Positions 1-7,923 of a stretch of 64,000 nucleotides of DNA are shown in pieces. Source of the stretch: Mycobacteroides abscessus ATCC 19977. GTDB lineage: Bacteria; Actinomycetota; Actinomycetes; Mycobacteriales; Mycobacteriaceae. The position numbers and the translations under genes were made by a program. Under the pieces are notes generated by a model. That model made no database searches. It was given only the letters and a program-made list of their open reading frames with translations, and was not told where the DNA came from. Where the stretch lies: contig NC_010397.1 in NCBI RefSeq assembly GCF_000069185.1, positions 248,001 through 312,000 of the forward strand. Direction: 5' to 3'. The number at the start of each line of letters is the position of its first letter. Position 1 is the stretch's first letter.

Positions 1-8
1 TGCAGCAG

Positions 9-1091
9 ATGCTTAAGGCCCCGCAGCTATTCCAAGAGGTGTCCGACGCCGTGCGGAAACGACTTCTGGGTACCGTTGCCGCTGCCGAAAGGGCTGACGC
101 GGTACGCGTTCTGTCTGAGTGGGAAGGGGTTAGCGCCGACGCGGCTCACGAGGCCGGTAAGCGCACCGTGAAGGTGTTCGGCGATTCTCAGGCATCGGAT
201 TTGAACCTGATTCGGCGAGCTGACGCGGCGGTAGAAAGCGCCACCAAGAATGCTCAGGACGTAAGGGCGATGCTGGAGAAAGCCGATGCATACCCGGCGA
301 TAGAGGTGAATTTAGACACCAACGAAGTTATGCAACCTGACGTGACGGGGATGAATAAAGGGGCTCTTGATCGTATATGGCGAAAATATCAAGACCTTAA
401 AGACGAGGTGAAGCGGTTAGTAGGGGCTGGCGATGAGACTGAATCACAGTTCGCTTCCGGTGTGCAGGATGGGGCCATCGTTGACCCTTCGAGCGCTTTC
501 AAGAATTACCCGATTCCAGACGGATTGAAGCTCCCTCCCCCGGACGGGAAGTCTGAGAATATGGGCCACTGGGTGTTCAAGCAGTATCGAGAAGGTGACC
601 CGGAGACCGTGCCCGCGACAGCGGGATTCAAAGAGTACGCGCCGGGAATGGTCCCAGGGTTCGATAAGCCACCGACCGTCGGAACCCATTGGTTCGTTAA
701 GGATCAGAGCTGGACTGAAGATCAATCCGCTGCCGTTTCGTACGTCGAGCAGAGATACGAGATACGACTCGCTGGACAGGATTACACGAATATTCAGCAG
801 GTTGTGACGGACAGTCAGGGCCGTACGTTCACCGGGCAGTGGGTGGATAATTCGTATGAGGGCCGCTGGAGCAGTCGATCAGTTTCAGCAAATGTCCCAT
901 CGCTCGACCAGAGTCAGGTGGGCAGTTGGCAACCCATTTCACATGCCGGTATATCGGACATCTCCAAGGAGTTTCCGAAAGAGACCTTTCGGTACCCGAT
1001 AGCGCAGCCCTGGAGGTTCCCTGAATACAATGGGATGCCCAGCGGCGGTGTGGTTGAGATCGTCAACGGGCAGCAAAAAAAGGTTTATTGA
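9..1091 (+). CDS. WxG-containing putative secreted toxin, possibly 5'-partial
   Basis: Encodes about 360 aa. The first 90 residues are helical with a W-E-G turn near residue 38, like the N-terminal WXG100/LXG-type targeting domains of type VII secretion (ESX) substrates. The middle is charged and the C-terminal 150 residues (Trp, Tyr, Gly and Ser rich) form a domain I do not recognise; no enzyme motif is clear. The frame stays open to base 1, so the true start may lie upstream of the ATG at 9. It is followed, with TGATG coupling, by a membrane-anchored small protein and lies just inside an att site. Such positions in M. abscessus prophages are known to carry polymorphic toxin-immunity cassettes. 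The toxin role is inference. Confidence 0.6.
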   Translation: MLKAPQLFQEVSDAVRKRLLGTVAAAERADAVRVLSEWEGVSADAAHEAGKRTVKVFGDSQASDLNLIRRADAAVESATKNAQDVRAMLEKADAYPAIEVNLDTNEVMQPDVTGMNKGALDRIWRKYQDLKDEVKRLVGAGDETESQFASGVQDGAIVDPSSAFKNYPIPDGLKLPPPDGKSENMGHWVFKQYREGDPETVPATAGFKEYAPGMVPGFDKPPTVGTHWFVKDQSWTEDQSAAVSYVEQRYEIRLAGQDYTNIQQVVTDSQGRTFTGQWVDNSYEGRWSSRSVSANVPSLDQSQVGSWQPISHAGISDISKEFPKETFRYPIAQPWRFPEYNGMPSGGVVEIVNGQQKKVY

Positions 1092-1594
1092 TGTCACGTA
1101 AGAATGTATTACTTGCAGTCTCAGCCGTCTTGGCGGTAATTGTCTTAGCACTCGGCGGGGTGTACTTTACGCGCTCGTCCGATGCTCCGGTAGACGCGGG
1201 CTGCCAAACCACCAAGGATCTCATCAAGTACTCCGATGACAAGATGGCCGACATCGCCAAGGTCATCAAAGAGAACGACGAAGGCGTCACAAACGACCGG
1301 TACGAACATCAAGACACAACTCCGATGTACCGCGAATGGGCCGACAAGATTCGCAACTACGCTGACAGCATCTCCGATTCGGAAACCAAGGCAGAAGCAT
1401 CCACGGTCGCTGGCAAGGCTGATGACTTGGCGAAGGTGCAAGAGAAGTACTCGGCACCCGTCCCAGACGCACAACTGCAGCAGGCCGCTATCGAGAAGTC
1501 GAATGACCTGAACAAGGCTTGGGATGCTTACAAAGCAGCGGAGAACCGGCTACGGAACAAATGCCATATGGACTCCAACGATCCGAAGTTGTAG
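1091..1594 (+). CDS. Membrane-anchored small protein, candidate immunity partner
   Basis: About 167 aa. The N-terminus has one hydrophobic segment (residues 4-27, Leu/Val/Ala rich) without a lipobox Cys, so a signal anchor is more likely than a cleaved lipoprotein signal. The rest is soluble, charged and mostly helical, with two Cys (after the anchor and near the C-terminus) that could pair outside the membrane. The start ATG overlaps the stop of the upstream gene by one base (TGATG), indicating translational coupling; an in-frame TTG three bases earlier is less likely. Coupling to a WxG-type exported protein suggests an immunity or chaperone role. No family was recognised. Confidence 0.6.
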   Translation: MSRKNVLLAVSAVLAVIVLALGGVYFTRSSDAPVDAGCQTTKDLIKYSDDKMADIAKVIKENDEGVTNDRYEHQDTTPMYREWADKIRNYADSISDSETKAEASTVAGKADDLAKVQEKYSAPVPDAQLQQAAIEKSNDLNKAWDAYKAAENRLRNKCHMDSNDPKL

Positions 1595-1879
1595 CTAGCG
1601 CTCGGCGGCCTCGTCCACATCTATCGGATTCCCGTCATCGTCAACCGGCCACGGCGGTCGTGGAGTGTCAGGCCAGTCCGGCGCGCCACGCCACAGGTAA
1701 GGGCTCGGCATATAAGGGTTCCGCCACAGCCGACGCCGTGGCTGTTTGCGTTGCCGATAGGCGACGTACATCATCAGGCCGAAGAACAGGAACATGCCCA
1801 GAGTCAGCAGCGGGGCCACATCCCCAAACATATAGCACCCAACGTCAAGACCCCCAGTGGTTCGTAGGTGCTTGGACAC
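1595..1879 (-). CDS. Small single-pass membrane protein
   Basis: 94 aa, convergent with the preceding gene with no gap. One transmembrane segment at about residues 17-40 (Leu/Phe/Met rich) is followed by an Arg/Lys-rich stretch (positive-inside rule: C-terminus cytoplasmic) and an acidic, Pro/Trp-rich tail. An alternative start at the internal Met just before the membrane segment would give about 78 aa. It is the last gene before the att site, so it probably belongs to the integrated element. Function unknown. Confidence 0.5.
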   Translation of the reverse strand: MSKHLRTTGGLDVGCYMFGDVAPLLTLGMFLFFGLMMYVAYRQRKQPRRRLWRNPYMPSPYLWRGAPDWPDTPRPPWPVDDDGNPIDVDEAAER

Positions 1880-1922
1880 CTTGATTTGACTTCATTCCGC
1901 TACTTTCCTGTCATAAACACCC

Positions 1923-1994
1923 GTGACACCCACTGAATACCCCTGACACCTAGTGATCACCAGGCAAGGCAATTCGATTGTGGCGGTGACACTT
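1923..1994. repeat. Three TGACAC repeats next to att core
   Basis: The motif TGACAC appears as direct copies GTGACACCC (1923), CTGACACCT (1943) and GTGACACTT (1986) in the non-coding stretch between the last element gene and the att core. The first two are 20 bp apart. Short spaced repeats flanking an att core are typical of arm-type binding sites of tyrosine integrases. That role is inference; no integrase gene lies in this window. Confidence 0.35.
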
Positions 1995-2043
1995 CCAGAC
2001 ATTCCTAGATACTCGGGTACACTAACAACAAGGCTCGAATATG

Positions 2044-2079
2044 TCAGAAGGTTAGGGGTTCGAATCCCTTCGGGCGCAC
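2044..2079 (+). other. att site: 3' part of tRNA-Arg(ACG)
   Basis: The 36 bases match the 3' part of mycobacterial tRNA-Arg(ACG): the 3' side of the anticodon stem (TCAGA), variable loop, complete T arm (AGGGG-TTCGAAT-CCCTT) and the 3' acceptor strand CGGGCGC. The matching 5' half (GCGCCCG, D arm, anticodon) is absent upstream, where the sequence is unrelated. This is how the distal att site looks after an element integrates in a tRNA gene; the intact tRNA should lie at the other end, outside the window. It marks the boundary of the integrated element. Confidence 0.75.
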
Positions 2080-2099
2080 TCATCCGCAGGACGGAGAAG

Positions 2100-2534
2100 A
2101 TGACCCGGGTTGAGCGTTATATCCCGCATCCTCCGCGTCGCGTCTGGGACGCGATCATCAATCCGAGCAGTTGGTGGGAATCGCCCGAACAGTCGGCCGA
2201 GATCGCCGTCGGCGCCACGTTCGAGCTGAAGACCATCCCGGTGGTGGGAACGCGCTTCAGTGGCAACTTTCACATCGAGATCTTGGATGTGCGGCCCGGC
2301 GAGCGTTTGACGACCAGTTTGGTGGCGCTGGCGCATCAGGGCCCGCCCGCTCGTTGGGAGCGGCACACGACGTTCCGTGAGCATGAGGGCGGCACGCTGC
2401 TGACCGTTGTCAACGCGGGCGTGGACATGGACGATTCCGACGAGCGGCGGCTGCTGCGTGCGGTCAAAGATCTGCAGGAATGGGAACTGCACGGCGTGGC
2501 CGAGCTGCTGGATCGGCCCGGGCCTAGGCCCTGA
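2100..2534 (+). CDS. SRPBCC (START-like) domain protein
   Basis: About 144 aa. The N-terminus (VERYIPHPPRRVWDAIINPS then a Trp-Trp) is the usual first strand and helix of SRPBCC/AHSA1-like proteins, which bind hydrophobic ligands in a deep cavity. Start chosen at the ATG with a GGACGGAGAAG ribosome site; the longer open frame runs back through the tRNA remnant and is not real. It lies only 20 bp after the tRNA-Arg 3' end, so in strains without the element it may be co-transcribed with the tRNA. Its 3' end overlaps the convergent GNAT gene by 11 bp. Ligand unknown. Confidence 0.75.
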   Translation: MTRVERYIPHPPRRVWDAIINPSSWWESPEQSAEIAVGATFELKTIPVVGTRFSGNFHIEILDVRPGERLTTSLVALAHQGPPARWERHTTFREHEGGTLLTVVNAGVDMDDSDERRLLRAVKDLQEWELHGVAELLDRPGPRP

Positions 2535-3075
2535 CCAAGCTGTGTAGCGATGCGGACGCCAATATCTGCTCGGCGTCGAATTGAATGAATGTCGATATCG
2601 ACTCGAACCCCAACCGCCGCAACAGATTGATGGATCTCGCGTTCGCGCTTTGGGTCGCGACGAGCACCGGCTGATCAGGCAATTCGGTGGCGGCGGCGCC
2701 GATGAGCGCGGCCGCCGCTGCATAGGCCCAGCCCCTGCCCCAGGAGTCGCGCCGGAATACGTAGGACAGTTCCAGTTCGTCTCCATCGGCGCTGACATGG
2801 CCGGGAAGCTCCGAATGTCTGCGGTCGAGTGTCACGGTGCCGGCAAACCGGTCGTTGGAGCTGTCGGCCACGATGAAAGCCCCCGCTGCTGCGGTAGCCG
2901 CATGGGGCCCCCTTTCGCCGAGAAACCTCTCCACGTCGGCGCGGGGCCGTGGTCCGCCGAGATACGCGCGCACCTCGCGATCCGTCATGATCTCGATCAG
3001 CCCGTCGCGGTCGGCGTCACAAGCCTTGCGGAGCACCACCGCGCCCGCATCGATCCGTTCCGCCCGCACCGTCAT
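2524..3075 (-). CDS. GNAT-family N-acetyltransferase
   Basis: 183 aa. Matches RimJ/RimL-type GNAT enzymes in layout: VVLRKACDADRDGLIEIM at the start, a central ELSYVFRRDSWGRGWAYAAA stretch (acetyl-CoA pyrophosphate loop, R-x-x-G-x-G/A form) and the closing NARSINLLRRLGFE signature. Such enzymes transfer acetyl from acetyl-CoA to amines of peptides or small molecules; the substrate cannot be read from sequence. The start ATG overlaps the stop of the upstream TetR gene by 4 bp (ATGA), so the two form an operon and the acetyltransferase is probably under the control of that regulator. Confidence 0.85.
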   Translation of the reverse strand: MTVRAERIDAGAVVLRKACDADRDGLIEIMTDREVRAYLGGPRPRADVERFLGERGPHAATAAAGAFIVADSSNDRFAGTVTLDRRHSELPGHVSADGDELELSYVFRRDSWGRGWAYAAAAALIGAAATELPDQPVLVATQSANARSINLLRRLGFESISTFIQFDAEQILASASLHSLVRA

Positions 3076-3665
3076 GCCAGGCCGTCACGTAGTCGTTGAA
3101 ACCCCTGGGCCACAAGGGCTCCGGGGTCTTTGGAAAGCTTGGAACCGGATACCGCGAGCTGGATGACCGTGGCCAGGACCGCATACGCGGCATTGCAGAC
3201 CAGCCGCGGATACAGATCTACGTCGGGATCGAGCCCGGCGCGTCGGCTGACTTCCGTCAGCACGACGGTTCCCACGTCTTCGGACCGGGCGGCGTCGTGC
3301 GCCGCCAGCCCTGGATTCTGCGCGGATAGCCGGGTGACAGCCACGGTGGTACTGAAGGCTTCGGAGGTCGCCAGGTCCAGCATGACGGCCTCCAGGGAGT
3401 CGACAACGTGCTCGTGCTGGGGGCGCTGACGCAGCAGCGCCACGGCATTGTCTTCGATCCCGCGCAGCGAGAACAGCACGGCGTCTTCCTTGCTGGTGAA
3501 GTAGTTACGAAAGGTGCGCGCCGAGACGCGCACCGCGTCGGCGATGTCGTCGACCGTCACCGCGGCCAGGTCGCCCCGGTCGAGCGCAAGTTCCAGGGCC
3601 GCACGACTCAAGGCCAGTTTGGTCTCCGACTTCTTCTGCTCGCGCAGGCCGCTGGCTGGTCGCAT
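3072..3665 (-). CDS. TetR-family transcriptional regulator
   Basis: 197 aa from the ATG at 3665; the longer open frame reaches into the promoter and is rejected. Residues 10-60 form the TetR helix-turn-helix (TVDDIADAVRVSARTFRNYF), followed by an all-helical ligand-binding part with a C-terminal TetR domain of the mycofactocin/MftR-like type. It precedes the GNAT gene with a 4-bp overlap. Two tandem TTCC-N6-GGAA boxes lie 20-51 bp upstream of its start, as expected for autoregulation. Ligand unknown. Confidence 0.85.
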   Translation of the reverse strand: MRPASGLREQKKSETKLALSRAALELALDRGDLAAVTVDDIADAVRVSARTFRNYFTSKEDAVLFSLRGIEDNAVALLRQRPQHEHVVDSLEAVMLDLATSEAFSTTVAVTRLSAQNPGLAAHDAARSEDVGTVVLTEVSRRAGLDPDVDLYPRLVCNAAYAVLATVIQLAVSGSKLSKDPGALVAQGFQRLRDGLA

Positions 3666-3684
3666 GTGGTCATGGTAACAAACC

Positions 3685-3716
3685 TTCCAAATTGGGAAAC
3701 TTTTCCAAATACGGAA
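3685..3716. promoter_or_regulatory. Tandem TTCC-N6-GGAA operator candidate
   Basis: Two 14-bp boxes, TTCCAAATTGGGAA (3685-3698) and TTCCAAATACGGAA (3703-3716), share TTCC-N6-GGAA symmetry with centres 18 bp apart. They lie between the divergent TetR gene and the small secreted protein gene, so the regulator may control both directions. Binding is inference. Confidence 0.5.
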
Positions 3717-3778
3717 ACGTTCTACGGGTATATCCGGCGTCGCGGTGAGGCCGGGAGCACCAAGAAGAGGCAACTGAC

Positions 3779-4003
3779 ATGCGGAAACTTCTAGCCACTG
3801 TGGGTGTCGCTGCGGTTCTGGCAGCTGGAAGCGTCGCGTTGGCCGGGCCAGCTTCGGCGGCACCGTGCGGCAAGGTCGTGGTGTGGGGAAACGGGGGCGG
3901 GGTCTGCGAGTCCGACTACGCGCCCGACGGCAGCTTTACCCGCTGCGACACCGTGTACGTGCTGGGTATCGGCGGCACGAACTGCTACCGGGTGTACCCG
4001 TAA
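3779..4003 (+). CDS. Small secreted four-cysteine protein
   Basis: 74 aa. Has a clear Sec signal peptide (MRKLL, hydrophobic Ala/Val/Leu core, cleavage expected after ASA near residue 28). The mature part is about 46 residues, Gly rich, with four Cys that can form two disulfides. This arrangement is common in small mycobacterial exported proteins of unknown function. It is divergent from the TetR-GNAT operon and shares its putative operator region. Confidence 0.7.
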   Translation: MRKLLATVGVAAVLAAGSVALAGPASAAPCGKVVVWGNGGGVCESDYAPDGSFTRCDTVYVLGIGGTNCYRVYP

Positions 4004-4102
4004 ACGCACGGAGCCGCGGCGAGACGGCCGCCGCCGCCCGAAGTGGGACGCCCTGTACCAGAAGCTGCCCCACATGCTGTCCAGTCCGCTACCGTCCCAT
4101 TC

Positions 4103-5692
4103 ATGGTTGAGGACCTTGCCGCTGACTTTGTCATTGTGGGCGCGGGATCGGCGGGAGCACCGCTGGCCACCCGGCTCTCCGAACGGACCAACGATCAGGT
4201 GCTGGTCCTGGAGGCCGGCCCCAAGGACAAGGACATGGGAATCCACATTCCCGCTGCATTCTCGAAGCTTTTCCGCAGCGATGTCGACTGGGACTACTTG
4301 ACCGAGCCCCAACCTCAGTTGAACAACCGTCAAATCTATTGGCCGCGAGGCAAGACGCTCGGCGGGTCGTCGTCGATGAACGCGATGATGTGGGTCCGTG
4401 GCTTCGCGGCGGACTATGACGACTGGGCGCAGGTGGCGGGCGAGCAATGGTCGTTCGCGAACATCGCGCCCTATTTCAAGCGCATCGAAGCTGTGGAAGG
4501 CGCCACCGAGAGCGACGAGGGTACCGACGGCGCGCTGAAAATCTCCAAGCAGCGCAGTCCTCGTTCGAGCACCGCGGCGTGGCTGGAGGCGGTGAAGGAA
4601 GCCGGGTTTGATGTCGAGCGAGCCAATACTCCTGAGCCCAAGGGGTTCTCGGAGACCATGGTGTGCCAGCACGGTGGTCGCCGATGGAGCACCGCGGATG
4701 GCTATCTCAAACCCGGTCTACGGCGGCGCAACCTGAACGTGGTCACCGACGCCCAGGCGCGCCGGGTGCTGTTCGACGGCATCCGCGCCGTGGGCGTTGA
4801 GTATGTGCGCGACGGCATCACCCATACCGTCCACGCGCGGCGCGAGGTCATTCTGAGTGGAGGCGCCATCAATTCGCCCCAACTGCTGATGCTTTCGGGT
4901 ATCGGCGAGGCCACGCGATTGGGTGAGCTCGGAATTCCGGTCGTGCACGACGCGCCACAGGTGGGTCAGAACTTGCTCGATCACCTGTGTTGCCCGGTGG
5001 GTTATGCGGTGAAGTCGGATTCGTTGTTCGGCGCGGAGAAGCCGCTTCAGCTCGCCAACTACTTCCTGCGGCATCGGGGCATGCTCACCTCGAATGTCGG
5101 TGAAGCATATGGGTTTTTGCGCAGTCACCCCAATCTCACCCTGCCGGACCTCGAGTTGATCTTCGCGCCCGCCCCGTTCTTCGACGAAGGCATCGGTGTG
5201 GCCACCGAACACGCCATTGTGATGGGCCCGATCTTGCTCAAGCCGGAAAGCAGCGGCGAGATCACCTTGACGTCACCCGATCCGCTGGCCAAGCCGCGTA
5301 TCGACCCTCGCTACCTGAGCGATCCGGCCGGACGAGACCGTGCTGCCATGATGTTCGGGCTGCGGACCACCGCGCGCATTGCCGAGACACCGTCGATGCG
5401 CGCGGTACTGGGCAAGATCCTGCGTCCCCGGAATCCCAGCGACGATCTGGAGGAGACACTCGTGGCCGCGCTGGAGAACAACTCGCATACGCTGTATCAC
5501 CCGGTCGGGACCTGCCGGATGGGTGCGGACGATGCCAGCGTGGTGACGCCGGATCTCACCGTGCGCGGCGTGCAGGGACTGCGGGTGGTCGACGCGTCGG
5601 TGATTCCCAGCCTCATCCGCGGGCACACCCATGCGCCGTCGGTGCTGCTTGGTGAGAAGGCCGCAGATCTCATACTTTCTCCACAACCGTGA
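4103..5692 (+). CDS. GMC-family FAD oxidoreductase
   Basis: 529 aa. The FAD-binding Rossmann motif GAGSAG lies at about residues 13-18. GMC signature 1 (GKTLGGSSSMN) and signature 2 (SGGAINSPQLLMLSGIG, near residue 250) are both present. The C-terminal catalytic region has the expected His (YHPVGTCRMG, near 466) and a second conserved position in HTHAPSVLLGE. The family oxidises alcohols (choline, glucose, aryl or alkyl alcohols); the substrate cannot be called here. Start chosen at the ATG directly before the FAD motif; a longer frame begins 60 bp upstream. Stands alone between unrelated genes. Confidence 0.88.
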   Translation: MVEDLAADFVIVGAGSAGAPLATRLSERTNDQVLVLEAGPKDKDMGIHIPAAFSKLFRSDVDWDYLTEPQPQLNNRQIYWPRGKTLGGSSSMNAMMWVRGFAADYDDWAQVAGEQWSFANIAPYFKRIEAVEGATESDEGTDGALKISKQRSPRSSTAAWLEAVKEAGFDVERANTPEPKGFSETMVCQHGGRRWSTADGYLKPGLRRRNLNVVTDAQARRVLFDGIRAVGVEYVRDGITHTVHARREVILSGGAINSPQLLMLSGIGEATRLGELGIPVVHDAPQVGQNLLDHLCCPVGYAVKSDSLFGAEKPLQLANYFLRHRGMLTSNVGEAYGFLRSHPNLTLPDLELIFAPAPFFDEGIGVATEHAIVMGPILLKPESSGEITLTSPDPLAKPRIDPRYLSDPAGRDRAAMMFGLRTTARIAETPSMRAVLGKILRPRNPSDDLEETLVAALENNSHTLYHPVGTCRMGADDASVVTPDLTVRGVQGLRVVDASVIPSLIRGHTHAPSVLLGEKAADLILSPQP

Positions 5693-5758
5693 AACCGAAT
5701 CTCGTCCGCCTGCGTCTAACTCGGTAAAGCCATTGCCAGGAGTTAGCGGAGGGGAACC

Positions 5759-6052
5759 ATGACCGATCCGTTCGGGGTACGCACCGAGGAGCTCGCGGGC
5801 ATCTCGAAGGCGTGGTTGGGCGAGACACTGCACATCAATGACATGCCATGGTCGGCGTTCGAGGACGCCACGGGTGCGGGAAGCGAGGTGCTGGCGGCCA
5901 TTCGCGACACCGCGTCACCGGGCATCAAGGCGATGTCGTCGATTGCCCGCAGGTTCTCGGACATGGCGGGGCTCGTCGATACCTTTGCTGCCAACGTAAC
6001 GGCCCAGGATGAGAAGACGGCCACCTCCTTCGACGCGCTCAAGCCACGCTGA
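5759..6052 (+). CDS. EspC-like type VII secretion-associated protein
   Basis: 97 aa, helical, no signal peptide. Size and pattern resemble the EspC/DUF2580-type small partners of ESX substrates: two helices around a short turn, conserved Ala/Val spacing, and an acidic C-terminus. There is no clear Y-x-x-x-D/E export signal. The stop overlaps the start of the next gene (TGATG), a hydrolase with its own WxG domain, so the two products probably pair and are exported together. Family assignment is moderate; the pairing is inferred from layout. RBS AGCGGAGGGG precedes the ATG. Confidence 0.65.
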   Translation: MTDPFGVRTEELAGISKAWLGETLHINDMPWSAFEDATGAGSEVLAAIRDTASPGIKAMSSIARRFSDMAGLVDTFAANVTAQDEKTATSFDALKPR

Positions 6053-7923
6053 TGCGCCCGACCATCAGCCAGCTGCGTGGCTGGAATCTGGACGCACTGG
6101 GTAAGGCGGCCGATGCGGCGCGCGACAATGCGCGGACCCTGGATGCCTCGCTGGACTCTTGCGACAGGGTGTTCAATGACGCCTCCGGCTGGTATGGCAA
6201 GACGCACGACGCGGCGAAGATCAAGGTAGATCAGGAACTCGATCACGGTCGTGAGATCCGGAACGTCCTGAACCGCATCTCCGATGATGCCGAGGACGCA
6301 GCACGAACGCTCAAGCATGCCAAGGAGTTCACCCTCCAGGATGTGGATGGCGCGGTCTCCGAGGGCTTCACGGTGACCGATACCGGCGAGGTGAGCCACC
6401 CGGATGCCAAGAAGGCACAGGCGGCCGCCGACCATCAGCGCCGGATTCAGTCCGGGCTCGACGAGCTCGCGCGCCTCGATGACATGTACGGCAAGAAGCT
6501 ACGGGAAGCAGCAGACGACCTGGAAAGCATGCGCGACGGACAGCACGATGTGACGCTGCCTTCAGGGGAGAGGGTGGACCCGGACGCACTGGTCGACCGC
6601 GTCTCGAAGATGAGTGCCGACGAACGTGCCGCCTTCCTGGCGACGCTGTCACCGGAAACGGTGGATGCGATGGTGATCGCCAACCCCGAGGTCATGGGGA
6701 ACAGCGACGGGATTCCGTTTGACACCAGGATCGCGGCGAATGAGATCAACATCCGCAACGCGCTCAGCGACGAATTGCAGAAGCAACCGCCCGACCAGGC
6801 AAGGGTCAACCAGCTGCAAGACATGCTCAAACCGATGGAAGATCCGTTGGTCACGCGGCCGGCGGATGCCGGGCCGCGTGACTTCATGGTGGACCGCAAG
6901 TACGTCATGTTCTCCACCGAAGGAAACGGTCGCATGATCGAGATGATCGGCGATATCAAGCCGGGCGTCCGGGGTGTTGGGGTGATCGTTCCGGGTACCA
7001 ACACCAATCTCAACGGCAGCGGTTCCAACCACGAGTCTGCGGTCAAGCTGGCCAAGGAAAGCGGTTCGCCCATCTTCTTGTACCTGGGCGGCGACTTTCC
7101 ACAGGGGCTCGACAAGGCCGCCGATCCCTCCTACGCGGCGGCGATGGCGCCCAAGCTGGTGGACTTCGGGCATGAGGTGGACCGGGCGGTAGGTCAGAAC
7201 GCGCCGGGTACACCGGTGACATACGTGGGGCACTCCTACGGCGGTGCCATCGTGGGAACTGCCGAACAGATGGGTCTGCGCGCAGACCGCATCCTGCACG
7301 CGTCCTCGGCGGGCACGGGCATCTTGCCCGGCGGCTACACCGATCCGAACCCCAACGTGCAGCGCTACTCGATGACGGCGCCCGGCGATCCGATAGCGAT
7401 AGTGCAATCCCTTCCGCGCGATGTGCGTCTCTCGGATGTTCCCGGCGTGGATCAGATTCCGGGCATACCGCACAACGTGGAGGGAAGGATCGGCAATCCG
7501 CTGGGTGGACTGCCTTCGGCGACGGATCCGGACAAGATCCCCGGTGTCACTCGACTGGACACGGGCTACTACGGCGAGTTCGGTAAGCATCCGAACCAAG
7601 TCATTGTGGGACCGGACGGTCACGGAAGCTACTGGGACGACCCGAGTTCGGATGCCTTCCACAACATCGCTGCGGTGATCGGCGGAGGTGAGGCGACGGG
7701 CTACGTCGAACGGGGCATCCAGACGAATTACGTCGACATCAATGTCGGCGATGACGGCAATTTCCGGGCCGAGGCGTGGGATCAATCGCGCGCGGCCGCC
7801 GGCGCGCAGGTGCCCGGCCTGCCGTGGGATGACCCGGGGACCATTGACCGGCGCCACCACCCGTGGGACAACCCACGGGTGACCGACCACCCCGAGCATG
7901 GCCAGAAGATCCAGGTGAAATGA
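6052..7923 (+). CDS. WxG domain-DUF1023 alpha/beta hydrolase, putative ESX effector
   Basis: 623 aa. Residues 1-100 are a helical WXG100-like domain with W-Y-G near residue 47. The centre (about 300-480) is a DUF1023 alpha/beta hydrolase: VIVPGTNTNLNGS strand, then the nucleophile elbow GHSYGG (Ser near 394) and later Asp and His candidates (GPDGHGSYW near 520). DUF1023 proteins are predicted lipases or esterases. No signal peptide, consistent with type VII export. It is the middle gene of an EspC-like/hydrolase/lipoprotein operon, with a 4-bp overlap to the lipoprotein. The layout recalls type VII lipase effectors with lipoprotein immunity proteins in staphylococci, but that parallel is inference. 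Confidence 0.8.
   Translation: MRPTISQLRGWNLDALGKAADAARDNARTLDASLDSCDRVFNDASGWYGKTHDAAKIKVDQELDHGREIRNVLNRISDDAEDAARTLKHAKEFTLQDVDGAVSEGFTVTDTGEVSHPDAKKAQAAADHQRRIQSGLDELARLDDMYGKKLREAADDLESMRDGQHDVTLPSGERVDPDALVDRVSKMSADERAAFLATLSPETVDAMVIANPEVMGNSDGIPFDTRIAANEINIRNALSDELQKQPPDQARVNQLQDMLKPMEDPLVTRPADAGPRDFMVDRKYVMFSTEGNGRMIEMIGDIKPGVRGVGVIVPGTNTNLNGSGSNHESAVKLAKESGSPIFLYLGGDFPQGLDKAADPSYAAAMAPKLVDFGHEVDRAVGQNAPGTPVTYVGHSYGGAIVGTAEQMGLRADRILHASSAGTGILPGGYTDPNPNVQRYSMTAPGDPIAIVQSLPRDVRLSDVPGVDQIPGIPHNVEGRIGNPLGGLPSATDPDKIPGVTRLDTGYYGEFGKHPNQVIVGPDGHGSYWDDPSSDAFHNIAAVIGGGEATGYVERGIQTNYVDINVGDDGNFRAEAWDQSRAAAGAQVPGLPWDDPGTIDRRHHPWDNPRVTDHPEHGQKIQVK

Noticed and set aside
2044..2079. Functional tRNA gene
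   Set aside because: Only the 3' part is present; the 5' acceptor strand, D arm and anticodon are missing.
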